Shown: piece by piece, positions 23,300-36,680 of the stretch | Layout: each line of letters starts with the position of its first letter | Position numbering within the stretch: position 1 is the first letter of the stretch | Assembly: GCA_948099385.1 (NCBI GenBank) | Contig: CANUEZ040000165.1 | Coordinates: 4,414,501-4,478,500 of the forward strand | Length of the DNA stretch: 64,000 bases | Reading direction: 5' to 3' | Origin: Fasciola hepatica | Lineage: Eukaryota > Platyhelminthes > Trematoda > Plagiorchiida > Fasciolidae | The notes under the pieces: model-generated | Told to the model about the DNA's origin: nothing | Seen by the model: only the letters and a program-made list of their open reading frames with translations | The model's database searches: none | Made by a program: the position numbers and the translations under genes

Positions 23300-23375
23300 G
23301 ATTTATTATTGTCATTATTACTATCATTAATAATATCATTACTGTTACTATTATTATTATCAATATTAATACACT
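23300..23375. repeat. Low-complexity ATT-rich tract
   Basis: Interrupted TTA/ATT trinucleotides with occasional C or G. Confidence 0.8.
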
Positions 23376-24269
23376 CTGAGCCTGGAGTCACGCATGAGAC
23401 CAACACCCCATAAACACAAGGATAACAAAAAGAGGGTGAATATAACAGACTGTTTTTTTGCTGTTTCACTGCAAGCTGTTTTATGATTTTTGAAATGCAT
23501 TAAAGAGGAAAAGTACAACGAGGGCTAGGTTGCGTGCGGTATGACTGTTCGAAAAAATTGGCGAAGCAGATAATCAATGACAAAAAATTGTGTCTATGTA
23601 GGTCTTTTGAGGTGTTGTGGGTTGTAGTACAACTTAACCGTCCAGTCCAGAATAGACCTTTTTATTCGAAGATGCACCTATTGCTCCTGACCAGCCAAGG
23701 GCATCCTGCAAGACAGAAGCGTTGGTTCAAATCAACAAGTGGCTAGTTGTATGGAAACCCTGTCGGAAAAGTAGAACACGACAAGGGACTATGACCGTAT
23801 TTAAAGGCGGGCCACATTCGCCCCGACACAGTGCCTTCAGCAGATTTGTAGCGTTTCAGAGTGAAGAACGATAGCCAAACGAAAATTCCGCCACATCCTC
23901 GAGCACTGCCGCTGACCTGGTGAGTTCATTTTGTAATTAACCGTGGGTGCGGCCATTCTACTATTTGTGAGCTTGCGTCGCACCCGCTAGTATGCGAATC
24001 TGCTACGTCCGGATTGAACAACTGGGGTTCAGTAGAATGCGAACACTCGCGTCAATTCACCGTGTAACTTTAAGTAGAATATACGAGTTAAAGACTGCAG
24101 TTATTACAATGAAAGTCCGAGATTGAAATGATAAGCTATGCAGTAAAGCTATTATTGATGTGAGTGATGGAAAAAAGTTACCGGACCGAATGTCCTGAGC
24201 GTGAATAATTAATGGCAGATTGTGGAACGTCAAGCCCCGTTGTCACTATGTCAGGTATGATTGCATTGT

Positions 24270-24985
24270 TAGCAGGGGAAGCCCTAGATGGAGAAGATAA
24301 GTTTGCTTAGCTGGACAGTTACATTTCACCAAGTGAACAGATATCGGATAGAAGTGTCATAGGATAAACAGAAAGCCCGTTTGGCTTCTATTAACCTCTT
24401 TCATCTTTGGCTCTGACGGAAAATCCTATTGTCTATCAAGGGTCGAGTGTACACCGTGCCGATAGGATCATTTCTTTTATACGGCTCCGAGTAAAAGATA
24501 GGAGAAGGCTGTTGTTGTTTGAACACCGATGTCTCTGCAGTTTTGCTCGAATATGGTGGGAACATGTCATCAGCAATGCTGAGGTTAGGTATAGGGTATT
24601 GGGAACCAGCGGTTAGTCACTGGAACAAGTACTGAATTTAAACAGGTTAATGTGGTTAGGACATGTGTTTCGCATGCCCACTAATGGACTTCCTCGGCGT
24701 ACGCTCTTTACCGAGGCAGTTATGTCGAACTAGTCAGCCCATGGCATGGCAAACGGGTATGGAATTTTTGACCACTAGACTTGGTCAAGTAGGACGTGTG
24801 AGACTTCCAGGTTGGGGCCCATGAGACCGACCTACGAGATGGTTGGTGAACTTAATTGATAGGGCTATGTTGCGATCAGTGATGTAGTTGCATTCGGTTT
24901 CTTTATTTGTCTTCGCGATTCCCGCTCATAATTTTATTTCCGGTTTTATCGCTTCTATTCATTCTGCCCTCCACTCGATGATGCT
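24270..24985 (+). mobile_element. RTE-A 3' fragment in left inverted-repeat arm
   Basis: Encodes the RT C-terminal region: EHVISNAEVRYRVLGT then VLNLNRL and WLGHV (about 24560-24670), and continues through a 3' UTR to CGATGATGC near 24980. Stops at several sites. Confidence 0.8.
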
Positions 24986-26403
24986 GCAAGGTAGGAACCA
25001 AAACTTGAGTACGAAAGTGCGGGGTTAATGGTTGATTGAAACGAACTGCTTCGAATGTGGTGTTCGGTGTGATTAGTAATTTTCTTTTCACAACAAGATA
25101 GTATCGCTAGGCACTTCGATGGTGGTTTTCACACTTGATCGGGATCATATTGTGCGTCGTTGTTCCAGTGGTTAGTTCCTCACTAAAATTGTCCATCATC
25201 TCTTTGGAGCATTCACACTGTCATATTTTGGCTGCACAGCCATACTGAGTTGAATCTGGGAAGTCAAGTCACCCACGAACAGAGTACCTCAAGCCAACCG
25301 AGCAGTATTTTATCTTGATGGTTGATGAAACTGGTCGACGGAAAGTTGTATCGACTGCCTAATCTCATTCAGACGACCTCAGAATACCCAGACGGCATCT
25401 TATTACTCGTCCAAAGAGACGATAGAGCTTAGACGAAGCAACTTTCAGTAAGTTATTCGCTCGAAAGTGTGAAAGGTAATCAGGACAATAGATGTTTTGT
25501 AGCTAAAAACTGATAAAGGACGTTTTCGAATTCCCATTTTTATTGAAAGTGGATGGGAAATAGGCCATATTCTCTTGTTGCCTCCAAAAGCCTCAGTATG
25601 GTCGAGAGTGGTTGTTTCAGGCTCCGAAATGGTTGCTCGTCCTGAACACCTCTCGAAATGCTCTCAGATGACCGTGCGTTTTCTACAGCCTCTGCTGAGG
25701 AAGTCCTACTCACTGTCTTCTCGTGGCGGAGGCGTTTCCACTAAAGCAAGAGGGCGAAAGCGAATGCCTGGCACTCTCCACCGGGTTGACTGACAGATAG
25801 TTAGTCTAGGGGAGATGGCTGAACCCTGATTCCAAACCAACCACGGGCTTCGTATGAGACGTACAACTCTATTCTGGCCGGTATCTGTGGCGGAGGGTTG
25901 TACTGGGCACCCAGGATGCCTATCCTCATTCGAAGGATTCATGAACTGATAATTCACTCATCGGCTCCTAGAGGGCCACGATACCCTCATATCGTCCTAC
26001 TGCCTTATAGGTTGGAGGTCGTGGTCAAGGACTCGGGGTGGGACCCCTTAAGTGAACCCTCTACTTTGGTCTGGGAAACCGGGTAGTATTCAGCCCACGT
26101 GCTTACATGAGATCTCCACATATATGACCACTCGCTCTCGCGCTCGACTCTATTCACTCACTCAAGCTACACAAGATATGACCGAGGTGCTGGTGGTCTG
26201 ACAAAACCAGCTACCTATTACCACCGCTTATTTTCACCCACTCTTTTACACAACAATATTAATATTATTCCATGTACTTGTCAGGTTGCTATCGATAATG
26301 CAAGTGAGGTTCCTCCCTCAGTTATGTGTTGTCCATCAAAACCGCTACTGAGACCACATGTGCCGCTGAAGCTTGCAGCCTCTAATATACGCACTCTAAT
26401 GCA
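24270..26403 (+). repeat. Left arm of 2.1-kb inverted repeat
   Basis: This segment matches the reverse complement of 61476-63610 over its whole length, including non-element sequence at 24985-25560. By eye most of it is about 96-97% identical, lower (about 85%) in the first 60 bp. Beyond both ends the two copies diverge. It contains an RTE 3' fragment, spacer and an RTE 5' UTR, so it is a segmental duplication rather than two independent insertions. Confidence 0.9.
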
Positions 26404-26560
26404 GTTTCACGAACTTCTTGGGAAGTCATCTCATAGAGATATGATGGTACTGGCTGGATATCTGAACGCCTAAATCAGCCATTTAGGTGCAGACCGCCAG
26501 ACTAAACGGTAAGACTGGTCGGACTGCTGCATTAAACTGCCTGAGCTTGGTTTTTAGACT
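25560..26560 (+). mobile_element. RTE-A 5' UTR and deleted endonuclease
   Basis: The 5' UTR (from CCTCCAAAAGCCTCAGTATG at about 25581) is shared with 62300 and 17165 on the minus strand. The nuclease start LKLAASNIRTLMQ (26368-26405) is joined directly to HRDMMVLAGYLNA (about 26430-26470), so several hundred bases of nuclease are deleted. Confidence 0.75.
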
Positions 26561-27015
26561 GATCTCATTCCGTCGCAAGAGGGGTTTTCAGAGCTGTGGA
26601 AATGCCGTTCGGGCAGCGTCATTACGCCGCCCGACATCATATGCAGCTTGTTCCTTGTTCCAACATTTAAAATCCGAAACAATTCTTTTCGGCTGGCCAT
26701 TCCATGTAGGGCTCGGCTTTCATGACTAATGGGTATTACAAATAAACTGGCTTTGATGATATTGATCCTAAGACCAATCTCCGAAGCATATTTATCAATG
26801 CGACTAGGGGCCGTTTGTAAGGTGGTCAGGTCCTGTCTAATCACCACTACGTCGTCTGCAAATTCAAGTTCCGCAATACTACACTGTGGAAGCTTGGGCG
26901 CCCTGATAACCATCCATTGCGCGTTGCATTGCCCAGTCTACAGCAAAGTTGAACAGCACTGGGGATAGCGGGCACCCTTGCCTTACTATTGACTTCAATA
27001 TGAACTGAAAAGAAT
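26560..27015 (-). mobile_element. RTE-B-like RT fragment
   Basis: The minus strand encodes RCPLSPVLFNFAVDWAMRNA (about 26985-26925), a FADD block (AELEFADDVVVI, about 26870) and RINIIKASLFV. Both ends are truncated, and the fragment abuts the deleted RTE-A piece in opposite orientation. Confidence 0.8.
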
Positions 27016-28129
27016 CTAGTGATCCTTCTTTTGACATTATCCTTTCAGACCAGTTTTCTCAACAGTGCGGTTTGTCTGTTCGTACTGTGAATATTGGTGC
27101 TTTTTGCTTTGCGACAAGCAGTGATTTCTATCGTTGTTATTGCTCTTGTGATAGCGGAGCATATACCAGAACTGAGTGCTGTTATAAAATGCATGAACCT
27201 TGACGAAATATTTTGTGACGATAAATAGCGTGTCATGTGCACAGAAAATATCCCATCGCCAAATTCTCAAGGGTTCTTGTGCGGTCGAATAAAATTCTGC
27301 TTCCGATGATGGTAACATTTCGAGCTGCAACATTCATTCGCTCAGTACTGCTGAATATTCATCCACCGGGGTTGATTAAGCAAATACTTGACTTGACTTG
27401 AAGTACAAATGATCTGCAAAAGATAGCAAGTCAGATCATCTATTATATTTCTGCAGATTATTTACTTATGTAACGAACTGATATGAGTTGATTGTAGTTT
27501 GAAATTATTTCGGGCAGATCGTAAGACGATTGTACTTGCGGTAATGTCTATGATCAATCGACAAAAACCCCGCACTTTTATTTTACTGTTTTAATTATTG
27601 TGATTTCCGTGGATTGCAAGTCTTCCGCTGGTTTCTTATTAGTCTTCAACACCGATATTGGGGACAAACAGATGATAATTTCAGCATTTCCAGAAGGCTC
27701 AGGACCAATTTACCAATCTGTATGACCGTTACTTCTCTCTGCTCCTTGAACGTGCTTTTAAAACAATACGATTACAAGATCGTGTTCTAGCGAAATATCA
27801 CAAATGTTAAGAAATGTGGCTGTTTTCTGAGTGGTGGTTGGAATGCCTATGGCAAACAGTGAATCAGACGGCCTTTGAACAATTTCTCTTCATTAGTCAA
27901 CTTTTTCTGAAAATCGTATTCCGGGACGCCCTCGAATATTCCTCCTACTTCTTCGCTAATGCCCGTGTATGTGCATATCCCACTCCTACTCTCACGTGCT
28001 CTACACTGACAGCTGATGAATGAAGTCTGCTTAACAAGCGGATTTTGTATGTTGTTTCTTTTGGGTCATAGGTCATTGTAGGAAACAAACCGATTGTTAC
28101 AAGAAAGAATAATGATGACACCTAATCTC
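27016..28129. other. Intron 2, last part before exon 3A
   Basis: About 1.1 kb; no recognisable element or exon. Confidence 0.5.
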
Positions 28130-28165
28130 CCCCTTTTGACTGTGTATTGATTGAATATATTTCAG

Positions 28166-28423
28166 GGTGGACTACTGCTTCTCGTGGAACACATCCGTCC
28201 TGAGAGAAGAATAAATCAAGTGCTGAACTTCTTGATTCAACCTTTATGGTTCTGGCTTTTTGCCGGTTGTCGACTTTCCCGTGAACCACATTTGTTGATT
28301 CAAACAAAATCAGAATTCAGTCAATCGTGGGAGGTGTTGTACTGCCAAGCGAGCAATGTGCCAAATGTGTCACGTTGGCACCCAGTCAATCGCGTTGTGG
28401 CTTTGGCCGCTCGTAGACGATGA
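28166..28423 (+). CDS. METTL7 (TMT1)-like methyltransferase, terminal exon 3A
   Basis: This exon encodes residues 193-277 plus TGA, in phase 0 after acceptor ATATTTCAG. It opens with GGLLLLVEHIRPE, completing the K-P-G-G block of motif VI. Then follow FLIQPLWFWLFAGCRLSREP, matching the C-terminal lid region of METTL7 proteins, and SEFSQSWEVLY. Splicing of exon 2 to this exon keeps the frame. It has the same length as exon 3B and about 84% amino-acid identity to it (14 of 85 residues differ). No canonical AATAAA was seen within 1 kb; a TATAAA variant lies near 28717. It could be the constitutive or an alternative last exon; only transcript data can tell. Confidence 0.87.
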   Translation, partial: GGLLLLVEHIRPERRINQVLNFLIQPLWFWLFAGCRLSREPHLLIQTKSEFSQSWEVLYCQASNVPNVSRWHPVNRVVALAARRR

Positions 28424-28730
28424 TAACATCCATCATCACTAGAGCATAACACAAGCTACTCGATGCGGACTTCGTTCGGTTCAGAAAATACCCTGTTCCC
28501 CTATTTCAATCTATTGGACACTCTTCACTTATACCCGTACTAATTCACAAAATCAAGCCTCCTTCATGGGTATATCTCAATTCAGTTGGGGAAATCTATT
28601 TGACAGTGGTCTCTCAAATATCCTCGTGACTTTGCCCAGTCGAGTTGAGTATTGTTATTCTGCACTTTTTTCTTGTCACCTATTTTTTACAATATGATTG
28701 TTCCGTTCATTTTTTGTATAAAGATTAGAC

Positions 28731-28745
28731 AGAGAGAGAGAGAAA
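28731..28745. repeat. Short (GA)n run
   Basis: GAGAGAGAGAGA in the 3' flank of exon 3A, absent from the corresponding position in block B. Confidence 0.8.
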
Positions 28746-29362
28746 AAGTGTTAGGAGAAGGATGAGTGGGACAACCGGTGACTCACTCTGTAAATCACGC
28801 ACGGTAGAACATGTTACAAGCGATACTTTAGTGATCACTTCATTCAGCTATCATGTTTCAGTCCGGTGCTCTCGTTTGGCTTCCTCTTTCACAGAGTCGT
28901 CCAGTCGATAATAAGGTAAATTGGATCATGAAAAAGAAATGATCAGAAAAAAAATCGTAAGTGCTAATGAATGAGACGAGAAAATCGTCTGGATGCAAGA
29001 CCTTCACCGACCAGGGTACTTGGAGATATCATACAAAATCTCTAACCATCCGCGAACCACAAACCGGAAACCCCACACGTCCTGTTCAGCAGCCAAGCCC
29101 ACTAGTTATGGTCTTTTGCAGTTTCGCTATGTCAAAAACGAGCCACATCGTCTCATCCGCCAAGCACTACCTGCCTTGGAAAACTATGTACAATGTTAGT
29201 CGTCTGCCTGCTGGCACGTTCAACGTACGTCCCAATTACTGACTTGCCCAGGTCAGGCCTTTGTTCTGGACTACTAATCTTTGGTTCCAAACAGCTCTTT
29301 GCTTTACCTCAGCACTGCAGAGTGGTCAGTACGCTGCCGATCAACGATCTCACATTTTGCTA

Positions 29363-29365
<3 letters not shown>

Positions 29366-29412
<47 letters not shown>
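29366..29412. repeat. (TA)n microsatellite
   Basis: About 47 bp of TA dinucleotides inside duplicated block A only. Confidence 0.99.
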
Positions 29413-29414
<2 letters not shown>

Positions 29415-30057
29415 TGAACGACTTTGTTATAAATCGACTGGATATTAGCAATGACAGTGCGAGTCGCTCTGGTTCTAGACGGTTGAAGTTACGGTCTCGA
29501 GCTATTTCATATTGAACGGTATGCTTGTTTGAATTAGGTTCTACATGTGAATACCAAGTTTGACCAGTTTTGCTCCAATGGCACTTGTCTTCACACTTGT
29601 TTTTTCTGTAACGTGAAATAGTGTCTCCCCTTCATCCAGTTAATAAGAAGGAAATATACAAGCATTTAGTTCACTCTTTTCGATGGCGTACGTAAAACAA
29701 CTATGTAAGTATGGTACGATGCATGAGATGTACCTGTCTAGATACGAGTACTGATCCTTCTCGGCTGAAAGCTTCCGTCTTAGGATAGGGTTTGCTGTTG
29801 AACCTACGCATGCTTGTGGTAGCATTTCTTACTTGGGCAATGCGCACATTGTTACGCTGTTTTTTATCTATCTAGAGACTCTCACTGCGAAGCAGAAGTT
29901 GATGTGTGAGCAAGCCAAAACGAAAGTGTGCAGATGTTGGCTAATCCCTAAAACCGTATGTTTCGTTTCTGTGGAGGTAAATCACTTGCCGGGGAGGGCT
30001 GCTCTGGAACTGAAAAGAGACGAATAAGATACAAAAATATCTACAGACGCAAATTAT
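29413..30057. other. Flank of exon 3A
   Basis: About 640 bp; nothing recognised beyond the segment at 29880-29985 shared with block B. Confidence 0.5.
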
Positions 30058-30058
30058 A

Positions 30059-31080
30059 AAAAGCCTTAAGGAGGATCGCGAAAATTGGTGGGTCAAGATA
30101 GCCGTATAAATAGGAGTAGCGGATGCTTGAGGTAACAATCAGATACTTTCCAAAATCATTCACGACATCGATGGACAGCGAACTTCGGTCAATGGAACGA
30201 TATACGATAGAACGGAGAGCCCATTCGTGGCAAAAAGGAAAGCCTTGACCGTTGGGCCGCTTCACTTACCTCGGCAGCAGCGTGATGACGGATGGCAGCA
30301 CGGTAGTGGTGTGTGCGCGCATATTCAAGGCTCGAGCGGCATACGTTGGACAGAGGCATTTGCGGCGGTATTTCGTTGAAGTTCACAGGTCGTATGTACT
30401 GTGCCGTGGTGCGTTCAGTTCTGTCGTATGGTTGCGGGACATGGAGTTTACGTGCAGAATATGTTCGTTGCCTTGAGGTTTTTGACCACCGATATTTGCC
30501 TACTATCGCTAAAATTGGGTGAACGATGTTGAGACCAGAAATTGAGTATAGGGTATCATTTCAGAGGATATTCTGTTACAGCGTATCCAGATTAGTAGAT
30601 TTCGTTGGCTGAGACCCGTTTTGCGTATGACAAACACGTCTACCTACAGTGGCCTGTTTGCCCAATCCTCCTCGGGAATGGAGGAAGCCATTTGAAGATC
30701 AACAGATGACGGGGCAACGGGGAATGAGAAAATTCACAGCAAACTTAGGAAAAGTAGGTGTTTGACGTCTACGTAGTTAGGGTCCAAAAGATTCATCAAC
30801 AAGTTGGCTGGAGACACTGAAGGATATGGCTGCGAACCGCGAACAGTGGTGATCCTGTTGTCTCTTTCTATCAAATCAGAAAGATTGATCAAGCTGCGTT
30901 TGAACAATTAGACTGTGTGTTCCGTGTGTTGGCCACTAGAGCGCTGTTTCTTTTTCCCACCTCTGTGTGTTCACTCGCTGTCCATCTTTTATATTAATTC
31001 TTTCTATTGATACATGCAATATGGTGAGAAAGACCGTTCGGTGAGGCTTGCCCTGCTGTTTAACGCCTTACGCTGATGGA
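30059..31080 (+). mobile_element. RTE-A LINE copy 3 lacking the RT core
   Basis: Starts with the same linker as the window start (AGCCTTAAGGAGGATCGCG). At about 30259 it jumps from the DRWA linker straight to the post-catalytic FTYLGSSVMTDGSTV block. Compared with copy 1, about 1.0 kb (roughly 200-1225 of copy 1) is missing, removing all RT catalytic motifs. The C-terminal part and 3' UTR follow to about 31075, where the (GAT)n tail is degenerate. Frameshifts are present. Confidence 0.88.
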
Positions 31081-31794
31081 AAGTGCAGAGCTGTGTGCTA
31101 CGGGGTGCGTGCTTGGGTCGCGTGCAAGGAGAATCGCTACCCGTTACGTAGCCCGCCAGTGCTCGAGTTTAGCGTATTTTCCCGCTTGGCCAGCGTCCTC
31201 TGCTATTAAACGTCCCAATACTCTGTAGAAAACACTGTTGCGTAACAAATATCTTCCACCACTGATTAAGGCCACAGTCCCTTGTATTCAGTTTACCCGA
31301 CAAGGTTTTCCAGAAAAGGCGAAATAACCGTGCAACTTGCCATGGGTTCGACTGGATTAACCCTTCTGCCGTGAGGAACGCACTTGGCTACGCATGTACT
31401 AGGGATGAATTCTTGGATGAAAACGCCCGCTCTTGGCTGGGCGAACAAGCTCACAACACAAGCAACTTAGACAAATTACATAATGACTGGTTTTACATTC
31501 TCCTACTCCTGGTCAGATTGGAGCCTACAGCCAGCTTTCGTCGACTGTTGTCATTTGCATTGGAAATTGATATGGCTACCCCATATCCCCATTTCTTCTC
31601 AACTTTGTCACTCATGTTCTTGTGAGAATGAATTCTACCCGGCCAATTCTACATGAGGAATTATTTCCTATCTAGACTGTGCATACCAATGACTGACAAG
31701 TAAATGAAAAAATGTATTCTATCGAAGTAAATTGGTGTAGTTTCATTTAAGTATAATGGAAGGCATGTAACTACCGTTGATTAACGTCTTAACC
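31081..31794. other. Unassigned stretch
   Basis: About 700 bp; one open frame (31371-31625) without motif or splice support. Confidence 0.45.
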
Positions 31795-31915
31795 AATCAT
31801 AAGGCCACCTTGCTGTATCTAGACGACCTGACTGTCAAGGTCCGGCCTTTTCTGATTGGTTAGATTCTGGAAATGAAGCTGTAGTAATGCATTGGGAAGC
31901 ATTCAGATCACCACA
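31795..31915 (+). repeat. Dispersed 120-bp repeat, copy 1
   Basis: Similar to 54188-54305 (about 75% by eye): CTGTATCTAGACGACCTGAC against CTGTATCTGAACGATCTGAC, and both contain CTGGAAATGAAGC. Family unknown. Confidence 0.6.
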
Positions 31916-31989
31916 GTTTTACGGAATGTCTTTTCTGGTCTTGCAAAGAGTGTAGTGGAACTTTCCTCTGGGAAGAGTTTTTCACGTGT

Positions 31990-32740
31990 AATACACCGAT
32001 AATTTCGCTATGTTGAGTAACAATTCAGCATGTTCTAGCCGCTTGGCGATTGGGTTTTTCAGATGCGATACGCACTCCAAGCCTTACAAATGCAAAATAC
32101 TTTTACAAGACTATTATCACCTTTTGCGTCAACCACTTGAAAATTCCAGACAGCTTTATGTATCCCGGAAGTTTGGTTACAACTGTAGTTGATCTTGGGG
32201 AGGATATCACGTCACGAATGGCGGGAGCTAGATCAGCTATCATTAACCTAGTATATTTGTGACATTGCTATGAAATCCTAATTCCCCTTAAGGAACGGTA
32301 GTACAACGCCGTGGTCCGTAGTTTTTTGCTTTACGTTTGCCAAACCAGACAACACCGCGTCGAGGATGCTCGGCAACCTTCTGTGTTCAACCATCGATGT
32401 CTCCTAAGCATTGTTCGCTTCTGATTTGAATCATGAGAGTGTAGTGATGGTGTTCATGGCCATGTGCTGGTTGCGGATAGCCACATTCCGACCGAATTGA
32501 CGGGTCTACACCGCCTCCGACTACTCAGATATGTTTTGGATATGCCTGCTCATCATCTACCTTTCTGTGTTCTGTTCACGTGTGTCGGTAACCGCTGGAA
32601 GAACCGACACTTATTTAGGGCATGACTTGGGATAGGAGTGTGAAGAAGCTGGATTCGGTTGGGGTCCAAGGGATGAATATTGTCGTTGGTTGAAATGCTG
32701 AAGGATATAGTTCAGAATGGAAGTCGTTAGTATTATACTG
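31990..32740 (+). mobile_element. RTE-A C-terminal fragment
   Basis: Encodes MYPGSLVTTVVDLGEDITSR (the T-Y-L-G-S block), RVEDARQPSVFNHRCLLSIV, then LHRLRLLRYVLDMPAHHLPF. These are RT C-terminal blocks, with many breaks and no catalytic region. Confidence 0.75.
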
Positions 32741-32879
32741 TATTTATCAAATTTACTAACGGAGTGTACAAGTATGAAGATGAGAGTGGGTTACGGATAA
32801 CTAATGAGCATCAAAAAACCGCGAAACTGATCGTGTGCCTGCGGGAAAGTTTTGTCCAATCGTCTACAGTCTACCTACT

Positions 32880-34720
32880 ATAAATATATCGGCTTGCTTG
32901 TGCGGCCTCGTGGTTCTTTGGGTTAGCCCATAAGCAACTCCCAGTAATCATTTTTGATTCCGCAGTGGACTGTTCAGCAGAGTGCATCCATCCACGCTTT
33001 ATGACATTATAAATATCCTGAAACACCAGCGTTACCAATCTCTCAAGCAGCTATGGGACATCCCTAATTTGCTGGTGCTCAAACCCAACAGAGCTAGGCG
33101 TTGTGATTATGGAGAAGGAATATTACATACAAAAAAGGATGAACATCTTGGATGATGATTGCAAGTTTCAACCAGACTTCCACCCCAAACAACGTACAAT
33201 TAATCGAGGACAAAGTTACACGAGTTACAAATGCTTGTACTGCACAGATTTATCATGGAACTGCAAATGAAAAAACCCGTACTTTGTCACGCGCCAGTTC
33301 TATACGGTTTGCCAAAGACATTAATCAAATGTTCCATTGCGTCCTGTATTATTAAGGAATGACTCGCCCTACCATAAATTAGCTCAGTGGCTGGTGGAAG
33401 TTCTTCAACCAGTGCATGAACGCCTTACTATTCACGCGTTACGTGACTTGTTTCAGTTTCGTGATCTTTTGTCCAAAAGTATCCTGCTCGGAAAAGTAAT
33501 ATACTCCTTTGGTGTTAATTCGCTGTTCATTAATGTGCCTCTGCTCGAAACGGTGGGCTTTATATGCCAGTTTATCACACAGGAACATGTCAACCTCCGC
33601 GTACCACCATAGATCTTAAAACCATTGATTTTGTTGTACGCAGAGCGTCCGATTCCAATTTCGAGGGACAGCCTCCAGACTAAATGATGAGGTTTCAATG
33701 GGCAGTCGGCTGAGTCTTATTTTGGCTGATATTTTCATGGGCATGATGAAAGTACGATTGAGTGCGGTGATGAAAGCGACGGTTTTGTACAAAAGATACG
33801 TAGAGAATATATTCACTGTGATGAGTCATTTAAAAGATATCGTAGAGTTACTAAAGGAATTCAACGGCGGACCCCCGAACTTGAAGTTCACATGCGAAAT
33901 GAAACAAAAAGGGTCACTTCTCTTTCTCGACTTTTTAGTAACTCGAAGAGAAGACTGATCTATTCAGCGATCCATTTTCCGTAAGAAGATTTGATCTGGA
34001 CAGTACCTCCATTTCACCAGCTTCTCATCAACAGAACATAAGAGAGCTCTGATCCGAACCCTATTCTTCAGGGCCAGACAGATCTGTATGGACGATACTC
34101 TACCAAGCAAGGAGGCAATAATATATGTCACATTACGTAACAACGGGTATCCTGACTCGTTTTCATAGGCAGACAAGAAACCAGACCCGGCCAGCTGTCA
34201 CTTGGATGCCCAAAAGAGATATCTACATATTTCTCGGTACAAAAGAGAGTCAATAACAGGGCTTATTACACAACACATCAAAAATGCATTAGATAGAACG
34301 TACTATGCCGCTGTCACTCATTCACACGGCGCCGCCCTTAGGTCCCCATTCAAAGACCGCCATTCGGTCGAATCTGGTTCCCACCGTATCTACGCTCTCT
34401 CTTGCAGCCACAATGAAGTATACATCGGTAAGACCGACTGATCACTGCTAACCAGAACGGCCGAACACATTCCAAAGTACATACGTGACGTAATGACTTA
34501 GGCCAGCCTACAACAATCGACTGCATCACATAGGCCCGACTCGGGCATCATTCGCCGCTTGATCGAACGTGATCCCACGGTAGATCCAGCGAACGCGTTC
34601 TCGGTCTTGTTTCAGCATCGCGACAAACACCGACTATGGGTGCTAGAGGCATTATCGATGGCTCACACTAAGCCGGCCCTGAGTCCAAAAGCGTATGACC
34701 TTCACTCCTAACCTACCATG
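32880..34720 (+). mobile_element. Penelope-like element (PLE-2), decayed
   Basis: N-terminal block GVVIMEKEYYIQKRMNIL (about 33099) is followed by RT blocks LRPVLLRNDSPYHKLAQWL (33339-33395), SFGVNSLFINVPLLET (33509), GSRLSLILADIFM (33701-33739) and YKRYVENIF (33791). The catalytic Y-V-D-D has become Y-V-E-N, so the enzyme would be dead. SLLFLDFLVTR follows. A GIY-YIG nuclease with CSHNEVYIGKTD lies at 34402-34437 and ends near 34710 (EALSMAHTKPALSPKAYDLH). This domain order, RT then GIY-YIG, is diagnostic of PLEs. Multiple stops and frame changes. Confidence 0.85.
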
Positions 34721-34887
34721 GTATTAGCCAATCACATGCAGTCACATAAACACACGACTTCAAGCCCCGTAAATGTGCTTTAATTAATCATTTCACTTCA
34801 TTGTAGTTATTTTTCTTGCTGGATTTTATACGTACGCGACCTATAAGAGAATACGAAAGGGATTTCTTTCGCAGTTTTTGTCTTCCG

Positions 34888-35690
<803 letters not shown>

Positions 35691-36680
35691 CCCTATATGA
35701 CCAAGTCCCCTCGTTAGGTTGCACATATCTTTCTTCCTCGTCATTTACTAGCCATTCTTATACATCTTTCAACCGCTTCACGACTCAGCGAATGTTGCGC
35801 ACCGAGGAATCCCCTCCATAGCACGTTAGCCTGATGAGCTTGCTTCATCTAATGATTTGATTCGCGTGCCTGATAGTCTACGCCTAATCTCAGCGTTACC
35901 GAGGCGGTATTCCCACCAAATTCGAGCAATGCCACGAAGACATCGGTGTTCGAATACCGACAGTCGTCGTACATCTTCCACCCGCAGTTACCATGTTTTT
36001 GCACCATACAGAATAACTAGCATGATTGCCGCAACTTACACTTGATTGTTGATAAATATGCGGTTGTCATGTCATGTTAACGCCAGAGATGACTCAGGAC
36101 GGCAAATGCCAAACGACCTCTCTGTATACGCGATGACACTTCATCCGACATCCAGGTGAAATTCAACTGCCTAGATAACAGAACTTGTCTGCGTTATTTA
36201 TATTAACTTCAGATACCGAACGGTTTGGTCCTGCAGCAGCATGTTGCAATTTTAAGATGCAAAACGCATGCCGAACTTGGCTACGCAGTTATGCAAGCTG
36301 TTCAGAAAAGCATGCAACACCTGAAACTTCACTTGGAAGAACCATATCGTCCGCATATTCAAGGTCTGATACTTTTTCACGCGGGAATAGTTAAGCATCA
36401 CAATCTTAACATGATAACAGGGCAGTCTAAAGGACCATATCAACCGCAAAGGTAAAGAGAAATCAAGAGGGCAACACTAACATACGCCATTCGTGATAAA
36501 CTCGGGCGAAAGATAACTGTAACCCCGAGCTCGGATTCGGCTGTTCGTGTGCCGAATTAATCTTTCCCGACTTAGAACGTTACACCCAGACAAAAACGTT
36601 TTGTCACATGGATCTACCATTTCGTAACCAACAAATACGAAGAGATTTCAGGTTATTATCGCACCTCCCCTTAGTAGAGA
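35691..36680 (-). mobile_element. RTE-A RT C-terminal fragment, decayed
   Basis: The minus strand shows degenerate RT C-terminal sequence similar to that at 52438-51865: a HNCVAKFGMRFAS block (about 36300-36255), then blocks near the F-E-H-R-C-L and W-E motifs around 35960-35900. Stops are frequent. Confidence 0.6.

Larger units (their letters stand above)
19826..24269. other. Intron 2, first part, no large element recognised
   Basis: About 4.4 kb. It contains the small foldback at 20734-20846, a low-complexity ATT-rich tract at 23300-23375, three GAATGA units near 21980 and a tRNA-box-like patch near 22360-22520 (see findings). Open frames here lack motifs and look like chance. Confidence 0.5.
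28130..29985 (+). repeat. Duplicated block A (exon 3A and 3' flank)
   Basis: Homologous to 40615-42370 on the same strand. Similarity begins in the intron end (ACTGTGTATTG before the acceptor), covers the exon, continues clearly to about 29010, fades, and reappears at 29880-29985 (GCAGAAGTTGATGTGTGAG against GCAGAAGTTGGTGTGTGAG). A (TA)n array is present only in this copy. Confidence 0.85.

Noticed and set aside
25575..25793. 72-codon frame repeated at 62086-62304 (minus)
   Set aside because: Conserved only because it lies in the inverted repeat; it is RTE 5' UTR sequence, also seen degenerate near 17100.
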